This document shows positions 10,204 through 19,357 of a stretch of DNA of 64,000 bases, piece after piece. This DNA comes from Bacillota bacterium (GTDB lineage: Bacteria; Bacillota; Clostridia; TANB77; CAG-465), in assembly GCA_023460515.1 (NCBI GenBank), contig JAEWPS010000038.1:310001-374000 (forward strand), in the 5' to 3' direction. A program made the position numbers and the translations under genes. Numbering within the stretch: position 1 is the first letter of the stretch; each line of letters starts with the position of its first letter. The notes under the pieces are model-generated. The model saw only the letters and a program-made list of their open reading frames with translations, was not told where the DNA came from and searched no databases.

Positions 10204-10241
10204 AAAAAGATATAGATAACTTAATTTATCTATATCTTTTT
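10204..10241. terminator. Bidirectional terminator, response regulator and helicase genes
   Basis: A perfect 16-bp stem (10204-10219 with 10226-10241) with a 6-base loop, bounded by an A run on one side and a T run on the other. It lies between two convergent genes and can terminate both. Confidence 0.92.
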
Positions 10242-10245
10242 AATT

Positions 10246-12372
10246 TTATTTAAATGGTTCAATTATATTATCTTCATATATAATTTCAAGATCATGCAAA
10301 GCCCTTGTACATGCCACGTACATAAGTTTCATATCCATTTCATTTTTTGATGAATAGATTTCTTCTTCAGCATCAGTTATTATTACCGAATCAAATTCTA
10401 ACCCTTTAGATAAATATGAAGTCATTATACAAATTCCACCATCATACGCTTCATCATCATTAGTTACAAATTCTAAATTAAAGTTAAATGATTGCAAACT
10501 TTTATAAATTTCTATACTTACATCAGGTGTTTTGCATAATACTGCAATTGACTTGTGCCCTATATCTATACTATTATGAATAAGACTAGCTATATATTCA
10601 ATTTTTTTATCTTTACTACACTTTGTTATTTTCACTTCATTACCATGTCTTATAACAGGTTTTCCTTCACCTAAATTTAAATATTTAGAAATTTTATTTG
10701 CAGTTTCCATTATTTCAATAGTGGTTCTATAACTTTTTTCAAGTTTCATTATATCACAATTATTTCTAAATACTTCTTCTTTAACTTCTTCCCAATCACT
10801 AATACCCCTATATGAATATATTCCTTGAGTCAAATCTCCAAATATACTAAAAGTTGAATTTGGCATCAATTTTGTAAGTACATAAAAATTGAAAGCACCA
10901 AAGTCTTGAGATTCATCTATTACTGCATGAACGTATTTTTTATAGTCATCTATTCCATTTAGCATAATTTTTAGATAAATCACAGCTGGTATATCTTCAA
11001 ATTCTAGCATCTTTTTTTGTATATTATTCATTGTGCTAATTTCAAAATTACTTTCTAGTAATTCTCTATCTTCAATATACTTTGAAAAATGCTCTATAAA
11101 CATTTTATAAAGTTGTAATACCTTTATATTATTTACTGTTAAATACTTTTTAAGTCCAGTTAAAGATCCAGATTCTATATTTTTTATTGTATTCCATTTA
11201 AGTTCTTTCATTTTTTTACTATCTACATCAGAATTTAATTCTTCAAACTCATTTTTTATCCTAATATGTTTTTCTCTATCTAATTTAAGTTTATTACTTA
11301 AGAGTTTAACTGTTAAATTAACTCTACTACTTATATCTGGTAAATTTGAATTTAGATTATACATATCGATAACTTCTTCTTTAGTGTATATTAAACAGTT
11401 ATTAATAGTAAAATCTTCTTTTGGCATAATACTCTGTTCATAATCCAATAAAAATTTATCTATTGCTTCTTTATATTTCATAGAAGTTTTAAACCTAGAA
11501 TACTTTGAAATTTGCTTTCCAGCTATATATTCAACAAGTTTTTTCGTTGGTTGCTCAATTTCAAATTTTTCATTTACATATTGTTTACTTAATTCTTCAT
11601 ACGTACATTGAACTGCATTACCAACATCCAAATCTGGTAGAACAGATGATATATAGTTTATAAAAAACTTATTTGGACCTATTACTATAAATTGATCTGC
11701 AGAAACTTTTTTGCTATAATTGTATACAAGATAAGCTATTCTATGAAGAGCAACTGTTGTTTTTCCACTACCTGCAACTCCTTGAACTATTACATTCTTA
11801 TTTAAATGTGCTCTTATTATAGCATTTTGCTCACTTTGTATTGAAGCTACTATATTTTTTAATCTATTATCTGCACTCGCACCTAAATACGGTTTAAGTA
11901 GCTCATCATCTGAAACTGAATCAACATCAAATATACTAATTAATTCATCGTTTTCTACTATTATTTGTCTTTTAAGTTCTAATGTTCCTTGAAGCTGTGT
12001 ATCTTCAACTTTATAACTAATTTCCCCTAAGTTACTATCATAATATACTGCAGATATAGGTGCTCTCCAATCTGTAACAATCATATCTCCATTATCTGCC
12101 ATAACTCCAACTTTTCCTATATATGCAATAATTTTTTCTTTGTTTAATTTTGTGTTTAGATCAATTCTAGCAAAATACGGTTTAGAAAAAGAGTTTTTTA
12201 AATTATTTAATTTAGTAGCGGTAATGCTCATAAGGTTTTCTAATAATCTTGGATCTGATGCATACATTTTTGGTAATTTTTTTAATATTTCTTGTTCTTC
12301 TTTAGTGATCTCGTTAATACTATTTTTAGTAACCTCTAAATGTCCCTTTTCAAAAAGAAAATTATTCTCCAT
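10246..12372 (-). CDS. helD: HelD-like UvrD/Rep-family helicase
   Basis: A superfamily 1 helicase of the HelD type; in Firmicutes HelD binds RNA polymerase and helps release stalled complexes. The Walker A GVAGSGKTT is followed by VALHR, and the C-terminal half has the UvrD-type motifs YSYRGISDWEEV, LEKSYRTT and TSYLSKGLEFDSVII. The region before the P-loop matches the HelD arm (TDWRAPISAVYYD) rather than UvrD. I choose the ATG at 12372 (708 residues) because AGGAGGT precedes it; an in-frame GTG at 12405 lies upstream of that site and within a leader hairpin. The symbol assumes orthology by architecture. Confidence 0.88.
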   Translation of the reverse strand: MENNFLFEKGHLEVTKNSINEITKEEQEILKKLPKMYASDPRLLENLMSITATKLNNLKNSFSKPYFARIDLNTKLNKEKIIAYIGKVGVMADNGDMIVTDWRAPISAVYYDSNLGEISYKVEDTQLQGTLELKRQIIVENDELISIFDVDSVSDDELLKPYLGASADNRLKNIVASIQSEQNAIIRAHLNKNVIVQGVAGSGKTTVALHRIAYLVYNYSKKVSADQFIVIGPNKFFINYISSVLPDLDVGNAVQCTYEELSKQYVNEKFEIEQPTKKLVEYIAGKQISKYSRFKTSMKYKEAIDKFLLDYEQSIMPKEDFTINNCLIYTKEEVIDMYNLNSNLPDISSRVNLTVKLLSNKLKLDREKHIRIKNEFEELNSDVDSKKMKELKWNTIKNIESGSLTGLKKYLTVNNIKVLQLYKMFIEHFSKYIEDRELLESNFEISTMNNIQKKMLEFEDIPAVIYLKIMLNGIDDYKKYVHAVIDESQDFGAFNFYVLTKLMPNSTFSIFGDLTQGIYSYRGISDWEEVKEEVFRNNCDIMKLEKSYRTTIEIMETANKISKYLNLGEGKPVIRHGNEVKITKCSKDKKIEYIASLIHNSIDIGHKSIAVLCKTPDVSIEIYKSLQSFNFNLEFVTNDDEAYDGGICIMTSYLSKGLEFDSVIITDAEEEIYSSKNEMDMKLMYVACTRALHDLEIIYEDNIIEPFK

Positions 12373-12396
12373 ACTACCTCCTAAAATATATACGCA

Positions 12397-12468
12397 CAAA
12401 AGCACCCCTCTAACGAGAAGTGTTCTTGTGAATTATATTGTTTATGTATTTTAACATATATATTATAA
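12397..12468 (-). promoter_or_regulatory. Promoter and leader hairpin of the HelD-like gene
   Basis: On the minus strand TTGATA, a 17-base spacer and TAAAAT form a promoter ending near 12440. The transcript then carries AACACTTCTC-GTTA-GAGGGGTGCT, a 10-position stem with two G-U pairs and one mismatch, followed by TTTT and then the AGGAGGT ribosome site. The hairpin plus T run upstream of the start resembles an attenuator, but the T run is short. Confidence 0.45.
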
Positions 12469-12512
12469 TATATCAAGTTATATATTAAATATTATATAAA
12501 TTAAACATATTT

Positions 12513-13226
12513 TTATTTTTTTATTTGATTAATTATCTCATCTGCCTCAGATTGACTTAGATAATTATATTTAACCATTGAATCTAAAACTTGTAATTGT
12601 CTTTCCTTTGCAAGATCAGGATTAGCATTTAATGCATATACACTTGGGGCATTTGGAAGACCTGCTAAAAGAGTTGATTCATATAACGTCATTTTTATAG
12701 GTTCTTTATAAAGATATCCTTTACTTGCTTTTCCTATACCATAGTAACCATTTCCAAAATAAGTTATATTTATGTACATTTCTAATATATCATCTTTTGA
12801 ATACTCTTTTTCAAGTTTAAAGGCTACAAGAAGTTCTGCTACTTTTCTTTCAAACTTTTTCTCTTGTGTAAAATACATATTTTTAGCAAGTTGTTGAGTT
12901 ATTGTACTTCCACCTTCTGCAAGTTCACCAACTTTTAAATTTCTTATTACCGCTCTAAATGTAGCTATGTAATCAATACCACCATGCTCTTTAAATCTAT
13001 GATCCTCTATTGCAATAACAGCATTTTTATAATCTTTTGTCATTTCATCCATTTTCACATAATCTTTTGAACTTCTTATTTGGCTTACCCTATCTGCTAA
13101 ACTAGTCTGATCTAAAGCTTGTTCATACATATTGTAACCAGTTATAAATATTTTTAGAAATATAACTGTTACAATTATAATAATTAAAAAGATTATTTTT
13201 TTAATTAGACTTTTTATTGCTTTCAT
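12513..13226 (-). CDS. Monofunctional peptidoglycan glycosyltransferase (GT51)
   Basis: Polymerises lipid II into glycan strands at the outer face of the membrane. The 237-residue protein has one N-terminal membrane helix (about residues 9-29) and a single GT51 domain with the catalytic glutamate E74 in AIEDHRFKEHGG and the second-motif EGGSTITQQLAKN. No transpeptidase domain follows, so it is MtgA/SgtB-like rather than a bifunctional penicillin-binding protein. It sits alone between the helicase and the zinc operon, with no clear terminator on its 3' side. Confidence 0.92.
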   Translation of the reverse strand: MKAIKSLIKKIIFLIIIIVTVIFLKIFITGYNMYEQALDQTSLADRVSQIRSSKDYVKMDEMTKDYKNAVIAIEDHRFKEHGGIDYIATFRAVIRNLKVGELAEGGSTITQQLAKNMYFTQEKKFERKVAELLVAFKLEKEYSKDDILEMYINITYFGNGYYGIGKASKGYLYKEPIKMTLYESTLLAGLPNAPSVYALNANPDLAKERQLQVLDSMVKYNYLSQSEADEIINQIKK

Positions 13227-13333
13227 CTTTTATCACCTACCATAATTACTTATTTTTATGTAATTACTTAAATTATAGAAATTATATCACAATAATTATA
13301 TATTTTCAACCTATAATTACCATAAAAATGGAA

Positions 13334-13350
13334 AATGACCTTAAAGTCAC
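13334..13350 (-). terminator. Possible weak terminator after the zinc operon
   Basis: On the minus strand TGACTTTAAGGTCA can form a short stem, followed by TTTTCC and more T residues. It lies just after the stop of the last zinc-operon gene. The stem is short, so this is tentative. Confidence 0.35.
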
Positions 13351-13364
13351 CTAAAAAGTCATAT

Positions 13365-13862
13365 TTATTGATATACTGTTTCTTCTCCTCTTTCTTTTTT
13401 TAATTCTAAGTCAGTAATTTTTACATATGGAATTGTTTCATCTCCATAGTTTTTTAATTTTATAACACCTTCTATTTTTACCCAAGAATTATTCTCAGGT
13501 TTAACACCATCTATCTCACATTCAAATCCAATTAATGAGGAATCTACACCGCAACAATAATATTTTCTAAGTATTCCTAATTTGCCTTCTTCATTATAGT
13601 ATACAAAACCTTCATAGCTAATAGTTTTATTATTATAATCATTATAATTTATAAAAATTTCATTTATCATTCCATTAAAAAAATTATCTGTAAGTTTTAT
13701 ATCAATTTTTGATGTATTTTTTTCACTATTTTTGTTTTCTATTGATTCTAATTCATCGTATATATTAACATTTTCAATATTGTTTTTGACATTAATAAAT
13801 ATTAATGTCAAAATTATTATAATTAAAGTAATAATTAAAAATATTGATAATCTTCTTTTCAT
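13365..13862 (-). CDS. DUF1980-like membrane-anchored protein of the zinc operon
   Basis: A 165-residue protein with one N-terminal membrane anchor (about residues 6-24) and an exported domain. The stretch YYCCGVDSSLIGFEC followed by WVKIEGVIKL resembles the C-terminal half of the TIGR03943/COG3689 (DUF1980) family, whose members are often Zur-regulated. The vicinal CC could bind metal. It starts 3 bases after znuB and closes the zur-znuACB operon, which supports a role in zinc homeostasis. The N-terminal permease-like half of the family is absent here. Function is inferred. Confidence 0.65.
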   Translation of the reverse strand: MKRRLSIFLIITLIIIILTLIFINVKNNIENVNIYDELESIENKNSEKNTSKIDIKLTDNFFNGMINEIFINYNDYNNKTISYEGFVYYNEEGKLGILRKYYCCGVDSSLIGFECEIDGVKPENNSWVKIEGVIKLKNYGDETIPYVKITDLELKKERGEETVYQ

Positions 13863-13865
13863 ATA

Positions 13866-14681
13866 CTACCTCTTAATAATCTTACTAACTATAATAGCAA
13901 TAATTAATAATAATATATTAACTGCTACAATACTCGCACCAGTAGGTAAATTCATAAAGAAAGATACAAATATACCTATAACAAAACAAACTACTGATAC
14001 TATAGCTGATACTATAACTAATCCCTTAAAACTAGTAGTTAACCTTTTAGATATAATAGCAGGGAATACTATTAAACTAGATATAAGTAATGTCCCCATT
14101 AATCTCATTCCAATAACAACAACCAAAGCCGTTGCAAGTGCAAGTAAAAATTGATAAAATGTTACATTTATTCCACTTGCTTTTGCATACTCTTCATCAT
14201 ATGTAATAAGAAATAACCTGTTATAAAATATAATATATGCTATTACTACTAATATAGATAATACTATACTAATTATTACATCTTGATTTGTCATTGCTAA
14301 AATACTTCCAAACATATAATTACAAACATCTATATTAAAGCCTTTTGTAAGTGCTGTAATTATAACGCCAAAAGTAAGAGCTCCTGTAGATACTATAGCA
14401 ATTACTACATCACCTGATGCTCCCTTTTTTTGACTAAACGCCATAATTACAAATGAAGCTATAATTAATATTGGAATTGAAACATATAAAGGAGGCAAAC
14501 CTAATGCTACAGCAAGCGATAAAGAAGCAAAACCAATTTCACCAAGTCCATGACCTATCATAGAATATTTTTTTAGCACTAATAATACTCCTATTAAAGC
14601 TGCACAAAAAGATATAGATATTCCTACAATTAAAGCTCTAGATATAAACGGATAATTTAATAATTCTATTATTTCTTGCAT
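13866..14681 (-). CDS. znuB: Zinc ABC transporter permease
   Basis: Membrane subunit of a cluster 9 metal uptake transporter. The 271 residues are almost entirely hydrophobic with about seven or eight membrane segments, and carry the family segments GHGLGEIGFASLSLA and the late LIVFPAI stretch typical of the ABC-3 permease family. It begins one base after znuC ends. Zinc rather than manganese specificity is inferred from the Fur-type regulator at the head of the operon and the acidic loop of the binding protein. Confidence 0.92.
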   Translation of the reverse strand: MQEIIELLNYPFISRALIVGISISFCAALIGVLLVLKKYSMIGHGLGEIGFASLSLAVALGLPPLYVSIPILIIASFVIMAFSQKKGASGDVVIAIVSTGALTFGVIITALTKGFNIDVCNYMFGSILAMTNQDVIISIVLSILVVIAYIIFYNRLFLITYDEEYAKASGINVTFYQFLLALATALVVVIGMRLMGTLLISSLIVFPAIISKRLTTSFKGLVIVSAIVSVVCFVIGIFVSFFMNLPTGASIVAVNILLLIIAIIVSKIIKR

Positions 14682-14682
14682 C

Positions 14683-15345
14683 TTATATTCCCTTCCAATC
14701 TTTTACACTTCCATCATACTTTATAGTTCTATTTAATACTATTATACGATTTGCATAATTTTTTATTTCTGTTAAATCATGAGTAACCATTATTATAGTT
14801 ATTCCTTGATTTTTATTTAAATCACTAAGAGTCTTATATAATTCTCTACTTATATTTATATCTAACCCACTACAAGGTTCATCTAATATTAACAATTTTG
14901 GGTTCTTACATAAAGCTCTTGCAAGCATAACTCTTTGCTTTTGACCTCCAGATAAACTACCTATTTTTTTATTTAGCAAATCACTTATACCAAATGTTTT
15001 ACAAATATTATTTACTTCTTCATGATCTTCTTTAGTGTAAAAAGGAAGTTTTTTATGTTTTTGTGTTCCTGTAAGTATAACTTCTTTCACTGTAGCAGGA
15101 AAATTAAGATCTTTTAAACTAGATTGTGATAAATATGATATCTCTTCAGATTTCAAGTTTATTTTTATGCTACCTTTATCTTTGTTTTGTAATCCAACTA
15201 TCGTTTTTACTAATGTACTCTTACCCGAACCATTCTCTCCAACAATACATAAATATTCTTTTTCTTTCACTTTAAACGTGATATCTTCAATTGCAATATT
15301 ACTATTATACGATGACGTTAAAGAATTAATTTCTAATATGTTCAT
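14683..15345 (-). CDS. znuC: Zinc ABC transporter ATP-binding protein
   Basis: ATPase of the metal uptake system. It has Walker A GENGSGKST, signature LSGGQKQR, Walker B LLILDEPCSGLDI and the H-loop in MVTHDL. At 220 residues it is a normal minimal ATPase. It lies between znuA (14 bases upstream) and znuB (1 base downstream), so the three transporter genes are co-transcribed. Confidence 0.94.
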   Translation of the reverse strand: MNILEINSLTSSYNSNIAIEDITFKVKEKEYLCIVGENGSGKSTLVKTIVGLQNKDKGSIKINLKSEEISYLSQSSLKDLNFPATVKEVILTGTQKHKKLPFYTKEDHEEVNNICKTFGISDLLNKKIGSLSGGQKQRVMLARALCKNPKLLILDEPCSGLDINISRELYKTLSDLNKNQGITIIMVTHDLTEIKNYANRIIVLNRTIKYDGSVKDWKGI

Positions 15346-15359
15346 ATTTTTACCCTTCC

Positions 15360-16334
15360 TTAGTTTAATGCTATTTCTAAATTGGTTAAATTTTGCCTCA
15401 TTAAATCTATATATGTTACTCCATTATCTATGTTTACTTTTGAAACATTATGTAACGCTGAAAATATTAACTCTTTAGCACCAGATTCTGCTGCTATTGT
15501 TTTTGCTATACTTCCAGCTGACATATCCTGATAAAATATTACCGGAATATTATTTTCTTTAATATAATCTATTACTGATTTTACTCTAGCTACACTTGGC
15601 TCTGATCCTTCACCACAAGAATCATAAGCACTTATAAAATTTAAATCATATCTTTCAATAAAATATGCATAAGCAAAAGCACCGCCAAATACAATTGTAT
15701 TTCTTTTTCCATTAGTAATAACGTTTTTTATATCTTCATCTAACTTTAATAAATTTGATTTATATTCTTCTGCATTACTTTTATAAAACGTTTCATTAAC
15801 TGGATCAACGGATACTAAACTTTCTAATATATTATCTACCATATAGCCCGCTATAACTGGATCTAACCAAATATGTGGATCACTCTCATGAGTATCTAAA
15901 TCTTCAGATTCTTCATCAGCAACAATAGCACCATTTTCATTTTTTTCTTCAAAATCTTTTGGGTTTATTAATTTAATATTTTTAGAAACATCTAATATTA
16001 CAGTGTTTGAATCAATACTAGATGCTATTGTTTCAGCCCACGGCTCCATTTCTTTTCCAGTGTATACAAATATGTCAGAACTATTTATTTTAATCATATC
16101 TATAGGAGTTGGTTCATATGAATGACTTTCTACGCCAGGAGGAAGTAGCATTTCTACATTTACCTTATCTTTACCAATTTGTTTTATAAAATCATATTGT
16201 GGAAATAGCGTAGCTATTACTTGCACTTTATTCTTATCAGTTTCCTCTTTTTTGTCAAAAACATCAGTTAGCAAACTAATTATTATTACAATTATTAGTA
16301 AAATACTAACTGAAAATATTATTTTTTTATTCAT
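15360..16334 (-). CDS. znuA: Zinc ABC transporter substrate-binding protein
   Basis: Extracytoplasmic metal-binding protein of the cluster 9 family. From the ATG at 16334 (324 residues, AAGGAG ribosome site upstream) it has an N-terminal hydrophobic segment at about residues 4-22 with no lipobox cysteine, so it is probably anchored by an uncleaved helix. Likely ligands are H71 (GVESHSYEPTP) and H154 (SDPHIWLDP), separated by an Asp/Glu-rich loop, as usual for zinc binders. The usual third histidine position reads FGGAFAYAYF, as in a clostridial subgroup that lacks it. The start lies two bases after the zur stop. Confidence 0.92.
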   Translation of the reverse strand: MNKKIIFSVSILLIIVIIISLLTDVFDKKEETDKNKVQVIATLFPQYDFIKQIGKDKVNVEMLLPPGVESHSYEPTPIDMIKINSSDIFVYTGKEMEPWAETIASSIDSNTVILDVSKNIKLINPKDFEEKNENGAIVADEESEDLDTHESDPHIWLDPVIAGYMVDNILESLVSVDPVNETFYKSNAEEYKSNLLKLDEDIKNVITNGKRNTIVFGGAFAYAYFIERYDLNFISAYDSCGEGSEPSVARVKSVIDYIKENNIPVIFYQDMSAGSIAKTIAAESGAKELIFSALHNVSKVNIDNGVTYIDLMRQNLTNLEIALN

Positions 16335-16336
16335 TA

Positions 16337-16765
16337 TTATAACTCCTTTTCTATACATTGCTTACATAAACCATAAAAAGATATTCTTTTTAAATCAACA
16401 CTGAAATTGTTATATTTATATATATCACATTTCATTTTTTCAACTAAATCATTCTCAAAATGAATAACCTTTCCACATTCACTACATATCAAGTGATAAT
16501 GTCTATTACATTCATTTGCATTTTCTACATACTGATAACAACAACTTAAACTTTCAGAAAGTAAATATTTTCTTATTGTACCATCTTCACTTAAATTGTT
16601 TAAAAATCTATATACTGTTGCTTTACTAACCTTTAAATCTTTAATCTTAAGTTTGTCTAATATCTCATCAGCGGTTAAATGTTTGTCCTGATTATTCTTT
16701 AAGAATTCAACAATAATTTGTTTTTGTTTTGTATTTCTTCTTTTTACATCATTAATATTTTTCAT
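16337..16765 (-). CDS. zur: Fur-family regulator, probably Zur
   Basis: A 142-residue Fur-family repressor. The N-terminal winged helix-turn-helix covers about residues 15-85. The C-terminal dimerisation domain has the HYHLICSECG motif and a second CxxC in LCKQC, giving the structural zinc site. Position at the head of znuACB argues for zinc sensing. A Fur-type operator overlaps its own promoter, so it is probably autoregulated and represses the operon when zinc is plentiful. The ATG follows GAGGAG. Confidence 0.9.
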   Translation of the reverse strand: MKNINDVKRRNTKQKQIIVEFLKNNQDKHLTADEILDKLKIKDLKVSKATVYRFLNNLSEDGTIRKYLLSESLSCCYQYVENANECNRHYHLICSECGKVIHFENDLVEKMKCDIYKYNNFSVDLKRISFYGLCKQCIEKEL

Positions 16766-16779
16766 TATTATCTCCTCGT

Positions 16780-16804
16780 GTTATTGATAATGAGTTTCAA
16801 TAAC
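16780..16804. promoter_or_regulatory. Fur/Zur-type operator of the zinc operon
   Basis: An inverted repeat with arms GTTATTGA (16780-16787) and TCAATAAC (16797-16804), spaced by 9 bases. It contains TGATAATGAGTTTCA, a partial 7-1-7 Fur-type box. It lies directly after the -10 box, covering the expected start of transcription, so a bound repressor would block initiation. Confidence 0.75.
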
Positions 16805-16807
16805 AAT

Positions 16808-16836
16808 ATTATACTCTTTTATTAACAATATGTCAA
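16808..16836 (-). promoter_or_regulatory. Promoter of the zinc operon
   Basis: Consensus TTGACA (16836-16831), a 17-base spacer and TATAAT (16813-16808) on the minus strand, about 40 bases upstream of the zur ATG. Such a perfect promoter is normally held in check by a repressor, which matches the operator next to it. Confidence 0.85.
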
Positions 16837-16894
16837 GTCAAAATATGTATTTTAAAATTATTTTAATTAATATGTTTTATATAAAAAAATAAAA

Positions 16895-16922
16895 AGTACA
16901 AGTTTTTTAATAAACCTGTACT
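16895..16922 (-). terminator. Terminator of the second ABC exporter operon (repeat copy 1)
   Basis: On the minus strand AGTACAGG (16922-16915) pairs with CTTGTACT (16902-16895) with one G-U pair, followed by a long T-rich run. It is nearly identical to the hairpin at 20097-20124. Confidence 0.85.
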
Positions 16923-16979
16923 CCTATATTAAATGTTGAGCTAATTTTTAAAAATTTAATTTCTATTTATTTTCATTAA

Positions 16980-18461
16980 TTATATTATATCTCTTTTGTT
17001 GAAAGATTCAAACATTGTGACTAATAACAAAAATGCTGTTATACCAAGTACAACTAATGAAAATTCTAATGTAGTATTATACGAATTATTTATAGCAAAA
17101 GTATTATTATAAGTATCAAAAGGCAATAATTTTGATCTCAAATCAAAATTATTAAACGGTAAATACTTCAAAAAATCAAGTTTTACAAATTGTTGTATGA
17201 CATATAGCGCTGGAGGAACACCTATGTATGTCGTTACGGTAAAAGTATTTGCTACTGCAGTATTTCTTGTAAGAGTCGATAGTGTAATTCCAAGTAAAAT
17301 ATATATTAATATTTCTGGTAACTTTAATAAATATTGCAAAGTTACATATAAATTTGTATTCATTATTTCTACTCTATTATTATCAACATAAAGATAGTCG
17401 TTAGATATATTAGAAAAAAATATATTTCCGAGTAATACATTTATTTGAGATAATATAAATGTAATAATTATTAGTATTAAAATGTAGCTTATTAATTTTG
17501 CTAATAATATTTTATATCTTTTAAATGGCGTTATTAATAAAAACTTAATAGTCCCTTTTGAAGTCTCTTCAGATATACTAGAAGTTGCTAATACAATAAA
17601 TAATAACGAAACAAAAAACATAGAAAGTGGTATTGCAAAATAATCATAACTCCATCTATAATATGAATTAGAATTATCTTCGCAATTTATAACATTATTT
17701 GGCGCAATATTATTGTCTAATCTGTATGTGTTAATAATTTTTTGTTCTTGCAGCTTTCTTATTCCATCAATAGTTAAATATTCTTTTTTATCGTAATTAT
17801 AACCACTTTCGATAGTTTTAACAATTTTTGCATTCTCTGATAATAATTCTTTTTTCCAAGATACAGCATCTGAAACTATTGGATATTTATCGATCTCGTA
17901 TTTAAGTGCTAAATTTTGTTCTTCAATTTTAGTATTATATTCATCTTTTGTGATTATTTTATCGTTATAATCTTTTTCTATTTTTTCCTTATTATATGTT
18001 ATATAATCCTCAAAACTATTATCATCTAATATTTTCTGTATTCTAGCTATTTTATCTATTTGATTTATATATTCATCTTTCATAATATTCTTCTCAATAG
18101 AGCTTAAAAGTTCCTCTTCCGCTAAAATCTGCATTATCAAATTTGCTCTATAAGATGCATTAACAGAATGTATTTGAATATTATTTTTTATTGCATATTC
18201 ATAAGTTTGTATTTTAAAATTTAAACTTATTTGTTTATCCTCGGTTGCTGTTTTGAATTCATTCTTTAATTTATCTAATTCTAATTGCATAATTTCTATA
18301 CTGTTATCAATATAAGTATATTTAGATTTAGAATTTTTTTCAATAGATACAATTCCATAAGATATAAAAAACGATACCACAGAAAGTGTTAAAAATATAA
18401 TTATTGATCTCTTTTTAAATATTTTAATGCATTCATTTATAATCAATTTAATCAATCCCAT
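16980..18461 (-). CDS. ABC-2 type exporter permease with large external domain
   Basis: A 493-residue permease. One membrane helix lies near residues 17-36, followed by about 230 residues of Lys/Glu/Asn-rich, probably coiled-coil, extracytoplasmic sequence, then five or six helices from about residue 275. The ISEETSKGTIKFLLITPFKR stretch is typical of ABC-2 permeases linked to BcrA-type ATPases. The gene begins at the base where the ATPase gene ends (they share one base), indicating translational coupling. The substrate is unknown; bacitracin-type or lantibiotic export are possible. Confidence 0.87.
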   Translation of the reverse strand: MGLIKLIINECIKIFKKRSIIIFLTLSVVSFFISYGIVSIEKNSKSKYTYIDNSIEIMQLELDKLKNEFKTATEDKQISLNFKIQTYEYAIKNNIQIHSVNASYRANLIMQILAEEELLSSIEKNIMKDEYINQIDKIARIQKILDDNSFEDYITYNKEKIEKDYNDKIITKDEYNTKIEEQNLALKYEIDKYPIVSDAVSWKKELLSENAKIVKTIESGYNYDKKEYLTIDGIRKLQEQKIINTYRLDNNIAPNNVINCEDNSNSYYRWSYDYFAIPLSMFFVSLLFIVLATSSISEETSKGTIKFLLITPFKRYKILLAKLISYILILIIITFILSQINVLLGNIFFSNISNDYLYVDNNRVEIMNTNLYVTLQYLLKLPEILIYILLGITLSTLTRNTAVANTFTVTTYIGVPPALYVIQQFVKLDFLKYLPFNNFDLRSKLLPFDTYNNTFAINNSYNTTLEFSLVVLGITAFLLLVTMFESFNKRDII

Positions 18462-19357
18462 TATTTTATACCTCCTGTAATTCTCAAAAATTCTTCTTCT
18501 AAAGTATTTTCTTTTTTACTAAATCCCAGTATTTCTATATCATTTTTTATTAGTTCTTTTACTATATGTGAAATTTTATCATCATATTGAATAATTAATA
18601 TGTTATCAATTATATCACAAATACACTTATCTTTTAAAACTCTTAAACTTTTATCTATATCCGACACTTTAAAAATATATTGGTTATTCTCATTTTCTGT
18701 ATTACTTAAATCATCAACTTTTATTATTTTACCGCCCTCTATTATGGCAACTTTATCACACATAAGTTGCATTTCACTTAACATGTGAGACGAAACAAAT
18801 ACCGCTATATTTTTTTTATGTGCTAATTCTTTCAATGTATCCCTTAATTTTTTTATTCCAGCTGGATCTAACCCATTTGTTGGTTCATCAAGTATTAATA
18901 GTTTGGGATTATGCAGAAGTGCTACCGCAAGTCCTAATCTTTGTTTCATACCCAAAGAATATTTTTTTACTTTATCATTTATTCTTGATTTTAAATCAAC
19001 AAGTTCTACCACTTCATCAATTCTGCTTTTCTTAATATTATGTATTCTTGCATACAGCTGTATATTTTCCATGCCAGACAAATAATCATAAAGATCAGGA
19101 TTTTCAACTATTGCTCCTACATTTTTCATTGCCTTTTCATGTTTTTTTACTACATCTAATCCATTGATAACAATATTTCCTCTATCAATACTAATTAACC
19201 CAACAATCATTTTAATAGTAGTTGTTTTACCTGCACCATTAGGACCTAAAAAACCATATACTTGTCCAGATTCAACACGTAAAGATAAGTTATCTATAAT
19301 AAATTTATTTCCATATTTTTTCGTTACATTCTTTAATTCTAAAATGATATTACTCAT
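18461..19357 (-). CDS. ABC transporter ATP-binding protein (BcrA/LanF-like)
   Basis: A 298-residue exporter ATPase with Walker A GPNGAGKTT, signature YSLGMKQRLGL, Walker B LLILDEPTNGLDP and switch histidine in VSSHML. The C-terminal tail of about 80 residues resembles BcrA/LanF proteins, which pump peptide antibiotics out of the membrane. It overlaps the 209-residue gene upstream by 4 bases and shares one base with the permease gene downstream, so the three proteins are probably made together. Confidence 0.92.
   Translation of the reverse strand: MSNIILELKNVTKKYGNKFIIDNLSLRVESGQVYGFLGPNGAGKTTTIKMIVGLISIDRGNIVINGLDVVKKHEKAMKNVGAIVENPDLYDYLSGMENIQLYARIHNIKKSRIDEVVELVDLKSRINDKVKKYSLGMKQRLGLAVALLHNPKLLILDEPTNGLDPAGIKKLRDTLKELAHKKNIAVFVSSHMLSEMQLMCDKVAIIEGGKIIKVDDLSNTENENNQYIFKVSDIDKSLRVLKDKCICDIIDNILIIQYDDKISHIVKELIKNDIEILGFSKKENTLEEEFLRITGGIK

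Noticed and set aside
13732..14154. Plus-strand open frame of 140 hydrophobic residues
   Set aside because: It is antisense to znuB and the DUF1980-like gene; hydrophobic shadows are expected opposite membrane-protein genes in AT-rich DNA.
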